From the NCBI GenBank assembly GCA_020465985.1, contig JAANYP010007972.1, forward strand, positions 1 through 64,000: a stretch of 64,000 nt of DNA. Direction: 5' to 3'. A program made the position numbers and the translations under genes. Below are positions 59,253 through 64,000 of the stretch, piece by piece (the first letter of the stretch is position 1; every line of letters begins with the position of its first letter). Below the pieces are notes generated by a model that was given only the letters and a program-made list of their open reading frames with translations, did no database searches and was not told the origin of the DNA. The stretch is from Centrapalus pauciflorus. Its lineage: Eukaryota > Streptophyta > Magnoliopsida > Asterales > Asteraceae.

Positions 59253-60402
59253 TATCAAAATAAAATACTACATTTTCAAGTGTGTGCTAAAAAAATAATA
59301 TAGATAATAAATAATTAAATTTTATTATATATAGTTGAATTAAACATTAGTATTAACAGAGTTAAAAAATATTATCACGTTAATTTTTTTGTTAATTGTT
59401 TAACACAAAAATCACGATCAATATTGAAACAATATGTCTAAAGTTAATGACGTTTATCCATCGCAATGTATGATCAATATATATCTTGTTACAAATGTTG
59501 CCTTTCGAATTAAAGGATGACATTTCATACACATATCCCTTAAATATAAATTACACAATTTATCTGTTTCACGTTGGCATAAAATGGGTTACCATTTTTT
59601 CTAATCAAATAAGTTTCATTGATTACATTTATACATAAAGCATATTCCATGGTTTGCAATCTCAAGAGATGAGATGATGCATTGGCATGACCCCTTCAAA
59701 AAAGTCATATGTATATGATAGCCCAAAAATAACTTAAAAAAAACCAAATAAACTTTTATTTGAATCAACTCAATCGTGTATCAATTAGATAAATGTCATA
59801 AAATAATGAATAAAAAAGTTCATTTGATTTATGATCTCATAGGAAAACTAATAAGAAAAGTTAGATCAATTCTATTCGCACCTCTTATGACATGACCTCT
59901 CTGTAACACTCATGATTTGACATTTAATATTATTTTAATATTATTTAAATAATACATTATTCAAAAAGGCCATGATATAACGAGCATAGAGAGTGCAACT
60001 AGTAAAATAAGATGTGAATAGCAACTCAAAAAAATGCTTCTCTTTTTTTTTTCCACTAATTTGACTAGTCAAACTTCACTCTAAGTTATATAAGAATCAA
60101 TTGCCGTACTCCTTTAAAAATTATAAAAAATGAGAAATTCAATGGCTAGTAGAAGAAAATAGTAAAAACACAAGGGAGTAGGGACCAAACTTTTGGACAT
60201 AAATGAGAACATTTGGTTAGTAAAAGATAGATCCCTCGATTGTATAGTAAATCCCTTTGAGTTTACATTTACCTTTTACCAACATTTTATATCTACGCAT
60301 CCACGTAACGTTATCCTTAATATGATACTCTTATTTCTTAACGTCTTTTGAATTGAAAAGACTAATCTATCCTAAAATTTTATAGATTTTATTTGTTTTA
60401 AT
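59253..60402. other. AT-rich intergenic sequence, no feature seen
   Basis: No gene recognised. Confidence 0.4.
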
Positions 60403-60411
60403 TTAATATAA

Positions 60412-60956
60412 GGGAAAATGGCATCAAATAGTTCTGAACTTTCGACTTTCTACACATTTATGTAGTGAACTTTTTTTTGTGCACATTTGGTAGTCAAAGT
60501 TTCAAAATTGTTCCAATTTGGTAGTTGGCGTACATGTTAAATCGGTTGCTTCCGGTTTTGATGCCTACGTTGACAATTTTTTAATGACGTGGCTACCGTT
60601 TTTATATTATACCCGGTTTTATCTATGTAGCAACCCGTTTTTTAAAATCACCCGGTTTTATTTCCCGGTCATAAACCCAGTTCTTACAAGTTGGATCGAT
60701 CGTATGAAAAATGAACCGGGTTTATAACCGGGTGATTTTAAAAAACGGGTTGCCACATAGATAAAACCGGGTAGCCACGTCATTAAAAAATTGTCCACAT
60801 AGGCATCGAAACCGGAAGCAACCTGTTAACAGGTACGCCAACTACCAAATTGGAACAACTTTGAAACTTTGACTACCAAATGTGCACAAAAAAAAAAGTT
60901 CACTACATATATGTGTACAAAGTCGAAAGTTCAAAGCTATTTGATGTCATTTTCCC
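60412..60956. mobile_element. Foldback (Mutator-like) element, near-perfect 545-bp palindrome
   Basis: It is flanked by TTAATATAA on both sides (60403-60411, 60957-60965). Arms of about 250 bp pair almost perfectly: left starts GGGAAAATGGCATCAAATAG and right, inverted, GGGAAAATGACATCAAATAG. They surround a ~40-base loop (about 60668-60712). A 9-bp duplication and long inverted arms indicate a Mutator-like foldback. No transposase. Confidence 0.93.
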
Positions 60957-61206
60957 TTAATATAAATTATTTATTATATATGTAAATAACTCGAAATATT
61001 TAAATTGATTTGTTATAAATTTTATTTATATACATTTTCAATTAAATTACTATATATAGTTTAACCTTGTTAATTTTGTAAATGTCAAAAAATTTGATTC
61101 TCCAATGAGGATTTCCTATCTCCGATTAAGACGGGAATAAAGATCTAAACTAATTTCCCGATGGGGATGTAAATGAAAAGTAAAAAATAAAGATGATGAT
61201 ATGAAA

Positions 61207-61345
61207 TAGGGGTGTTATCGGGACCAAACTCGGTTAGGACCGAACCCGAACTTGGCTAAAATCTAAACCCGAGAACCGGACCATTACTTTACAATCGGTC
61301 CTATTCGGGACCGGTACCGGTTCAGTTCCGGTCCGGTTCGGGTAT
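61207..61345. repeat. ACCGG/CCGGT-rich repeat remnant
   Basis: Dense ACCGAACCCGAAC, GGACCGGTACCGG and CGGTTCGGGT words next to the LTR. It resembles one end of a plant MITE; the other end is not found. Confidence 0.45.
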
Positions 61346-61347
61346 TT

Positions 61348-63447
61348 TGTGACACCCTTGCCACATTAACCACCAATTACCATTCACCCAGGATTTATCA
61401 CCAACAAACACATAACATAATGATCTGATAGCTTAATAATAGCGCGGAAGCATTAAAGTACATAAATTTAAAGTATTACAACTGAATCTAACACCCTACG
61501 GTGCTACAAAGTTACATGTCTAAGTCTACATACTCAAACATTTTACATTATCCCAAATTTATTACAACAATAATTCCATAATCCAAATACCAAAGAAAAC
61601 GGTAGAAATCTTCAATCACTTCAATAGATTTCCTAGCTAGATGGTCCCGCAGCGGATTTCCCTTTTCCTGTAAAAATATAACAACTGAAAGGGTAAGCTA
61701 AAGCTTAGTGAATACCAGTTGATTTAACACATTCTACAAATCATTATGATGCCACCCAGGGTAACCGCGGTAACACATACCGTATACCCCACACGTACTC
61801 CAAGTACGCAAACCTGAGCCGCAGCTCCTTCGAGCTGACACTCGGCATAAGAACAACCAACCATCTGAGGCAGACATTACATCGGGGATGACCTACTGTC
61901 TATCCTGACCACAGAGGTGTCAAACTCTTGGTCATATAGCACAGTAACATCAGAGTACAGATGCGACCACGCAGGTCCATCGAAAAGATGCACAACAAAT
62001 GAACGGACATGCAACAAATATGAATGTGCATCAACATAAACGCATGTTAGTAGAATGCCAAACGAACATGAAACAACATGCCTCAGCAGGCAATGCAAAC
62101 ATAATGCAGATGCAGCAATGTTAAAATCAAAGGTACTCACAGTGGGTGCGTTTTTATCTTTAATCAAATTTTATTTCTCCTCGGGATTTCAACCGGATCA
62201 ACCAAGTACCCCACTGTGGGTTAAACAACACCACAAGGGACCTGTAAGTCATTTGTAACAACACATTGTGTTAATATCTTGTTTAATTCCATAAAACTTA
62301 ATTTTATAAGTTTTTACCATTTTTGATCCCAGTTTCGGATCCATGTCCGAATTCGGACCCCACCCGAATTCGGACCCCAGTTCGGATCCCACATGGATCC
62401 CAATTCGGATCCCACATAAATCCAAATTCGGTCCCTTTTAATTTCGGACCCAAGCTAAGTTCGGACCATATCCGAATTCGGTCCCCAACCGAATTCGGAC
62501 CACATCCGAAATTCAAACACTTAGACTATTTTTGATATATTAACTTTCCTGAAATCCGGGCCTCATCCGAATTCGGACCAGATCCGAGTTCATCAAGGAT
62601 CCGAATTCGGACCTTCAGATGTTCAAACTTGTGCAGTTTTATTATTTCCAGATTTTAATCCAAGTCCTTTTTGGTACTAATTCAATACATGAAATAAATT
62701 ATACCAACTAAAATACACTTAATTTCAACCACTTTAACACTAACATTAACCTCTTTCATGCACCAAATCACACCCTTTATAACCGTTTTTTTTCTTTATT
62801 TTCGAACACACACTAAAACACACACTAAATGCTCAATTCCATACTTTCAGTTCGAATCAGGGGCTGAAATTTTGTACATAGCATCATAAATACTCGATTT
62901 AAACTAATCCACAATAAAATCATACATGCATCCATGATTGAATCTCCAAATCAAATTTTCGGTTCATATAAAAACCGAACCAAATATTCCCACAAATCGA
63001 ATTTTAAAGAGATATTTACCTTAATTCGGTGATTGCAGATGTTATAATTCCTTCCTAACAATCTTGTTTCAGATTTTCAGCCTTCAAATCCGAGTTTTGA
63101 TGTTCTTGAATTCGTAGAGAGAGAGAGAGCCGAGAGATGAGTTTTTAGAGAGAGAGAGAGTTGGTTGAAAATGAAAGACCTTTGGTCTTTTATTTCATAC
63201 TTTCAAATTTTAACACCTTTAGTCCCTCAACTCAACTAGTTTATCTAAATACTGATTTTCATCAATAACATTTTAATGATCATTCTTAATAATTATTTTC
63301 ACTTAATAAATAAAAATTCTAAATTTCCATAATATGCAACCAACTTCCATAAATTCAAATAAATGATCATTATCAATAATTTAACTTAATACAAAATTCA
63401 AACTTAATAATCTTCAAATACAATAAATTAAATCCGAGGATGTTACA
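61348..63447 (-). repeat. 3' LTR of the second Gypsy element
   Basis: 2100 bp; on the minus strand it starts TGTAACATCC and ends GGGTGTCACA. A TATA-like ATAAAAGA lies at about 63193-63186, followed by a CT-rich leader. A 5' splice site (TTAAG/GTAAAT) is at 63020/63019, at a position comparable to the donor in the first LTR. A CCGAATTCGGACC-type degenerate array fills about 62330-62620. Confidence 0.85.
62325..62625 (-). repeat. Degenerate GAATTCGGACC array in the second LTR
   Basis: About 15 imperfect copies of a unit with CCGAATTCGGACC or GTTCGGATCCC. It occupies the same relative position as the TTCGAATCT array in the other LTR, but its sequence is different. Confidence 0.75.
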
Positions 63448-63483
63448 GCATGGGCTCCACCACGCTCAACTTCGTCCTCGAAG

Positions 63484-64000
63484 TTACTCAGATTCGAACA
63501 ATTTCGGATACTTCTTCAACATCTCTGCCTTTGTTTCCCAAGTATGATTCGCTCCCTTATGATGCTTCCAACGTACAAGCACCATTTCAATTTCTTTGCT
63601 TCTCAATTTCTTTACCTTTGTATCTAATACACACTCCGGCTCTTCAACATACCGGAGCCTTTCGTCAATCTTTAGCTCGGTGTGATCAGCCCAATCCTCG
63701 TTTTCGGTTGTAAACGACTTTCTAAGGTTCCCCACATGGAACACCGGATGTATGCCCGACATCTCTTCAGGCAATTCCAACCGATACGACTGATTTCCTA
63801 CTTTCTCAGTTATTTTGAATGGTCCGACGAATCTTGGAGTCAACTTTCCTCTTTTTACAAAACGTGTAACACCCCTCATTGGTGATACTTTCAGGTACAC
63901 CCAATAATTTACCTCGAAACTGATTGGCTTGTGCCTCCTGTCGTAATAACTTTTCTGGCGATCCTGGGCCGCCTTCATATTTTGTCGCACCAACTGAATC
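63484..64000 (-). CDS. Gypsy pol C-terminus (integrase tail and chromodomain), partial
   Basis: The frame is open to the window edge, so the N-terminal part is outside. It covers the integrase C-terminal region (a DRQKSYYDRRHKP stretch and a GPFKITEKVG barrel) and a chromodomain-like end (VLVRWKHH...ANHTWET...YPKLFE). It is similar throughout to the last ~170 residues of the first element's polyprotein. The apparent start near 63993 is not the true start. Confidence 0.9.
   Translation of the reverse strand, partial: IQLVRQNMKAAQDRQKSYYDRRHKPISFEVNYWVYLKVSPMRGVTRFVKRGKLTPRFVGPFKITEKVGNQSYRLELPEEMSGIHPVFHVGNLRKSFTTENEDWADHTELKIDERLRYVEEPECVLDTKVKKLRSKEIEMVLVRWKHHKGANHTWETKAEMLKKYPKLFESE

Larger units (their letters stand above)
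61348..64000 (-). mobile_element. Second Ty3/Gypsy chromovirus, minus strand (3' end only)
   Basis: The 3' LTR (61348-63447) and the C-terminal part of pol (63484 to the window edge) are seen. The pol-LTR junction is almost the same as in the first element (GAGGACGAAGTTGAGCGTGG versus GAGGACGAAGTGCAAGCGTG), so the two are related families. Confidence 0.88.

Noticed and set aside
62304..62535. 70-codon frames on both strands with repeated Asn/Pro or Gly/Arg patterns
   Set aside because: They are produced by the GAATTCGGACC array inside the LTR.

Overview
This window is nuclear DNA of a flowering plant, almost certainly a eudicot. It has AT-rich intergenic DNA, spliceosomal introns, plant-only gene families (ERD15, a plant calmodulin-binding protein with repeated modules, a chloroplast FAX protein) and a dense mixture of plant transposable elements. 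Asteraceae is my guess from the overall repeat flavour; it is not proven by the sequence.

Layout. 1-2205 is a small non-coding LTR element with 98.7% identical LTR segments. It sits in the leader of a chromodomain-type Ty3/Gypsy element (2206-8919). That Gypsy element carries a clean 92-bp GT-AG intron inside its reverse transcriptase. From 8920 to 18016 runs the 5' part of a minus-strand FAX1-like gene. Its first three coding exons are visible and its remaining exons are not found before the retroelement. 18120-22700 is AT-rich with a Tourist-like MITE. An intronless F-box gene lies at 22934-23737. 24570-29100 is a repeat cluster: a foldback element next to (TA)n, a Harbinger-type MITE, a SINE with a 13-bp target duplication, and a hAT element with an 8-bp duplication. 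An ERD15 gene with a leader intron lies at about 29450-31640. 31640-47500 is repeat-rich. It contains a LINE remnant, a Helitron, hAT and Harbinger MITEs, and a cluster of foldback elements embedded in (TA)n tracts. A pair of paralogous small genes (starting MAGLQY) is buried in it. 47574-51256 is a four-exon minus-strand gene for an 892-residue calmodulin-binding protein with a duplicated module. 52975-54908 is a PIF/Harbinger transposon with an uninterrupted transposase. 55658-64000 holds a putative solo LTR, nested MITEs, a second Helitron of the same family, a near-perfect 545-bp foldback with a 9-bp duplication, and the 3' LTR plus 3' end of pol of a second Gypsy element on the minus strand.

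The host genes do not form an operon or pathway. FAX1 is a plastid fatty-acid exporter. ERD15 is a poly(A)-binding-protein-interacting stress regulator. The calmodulin-binding protein is a probable Ca2+ signalling partner, the F-box protein a probable SCF ubiquitin-ligase adaptor, and the MAGLQY pair has W-boxes in both promoters. The features most worth a second look are the introns of the Gypsy family (one in RT, and a probable leader intron whose donor lies in the LTR) and the set of unrelated foldback elements that share a terminal motif and sit in (TA)n.
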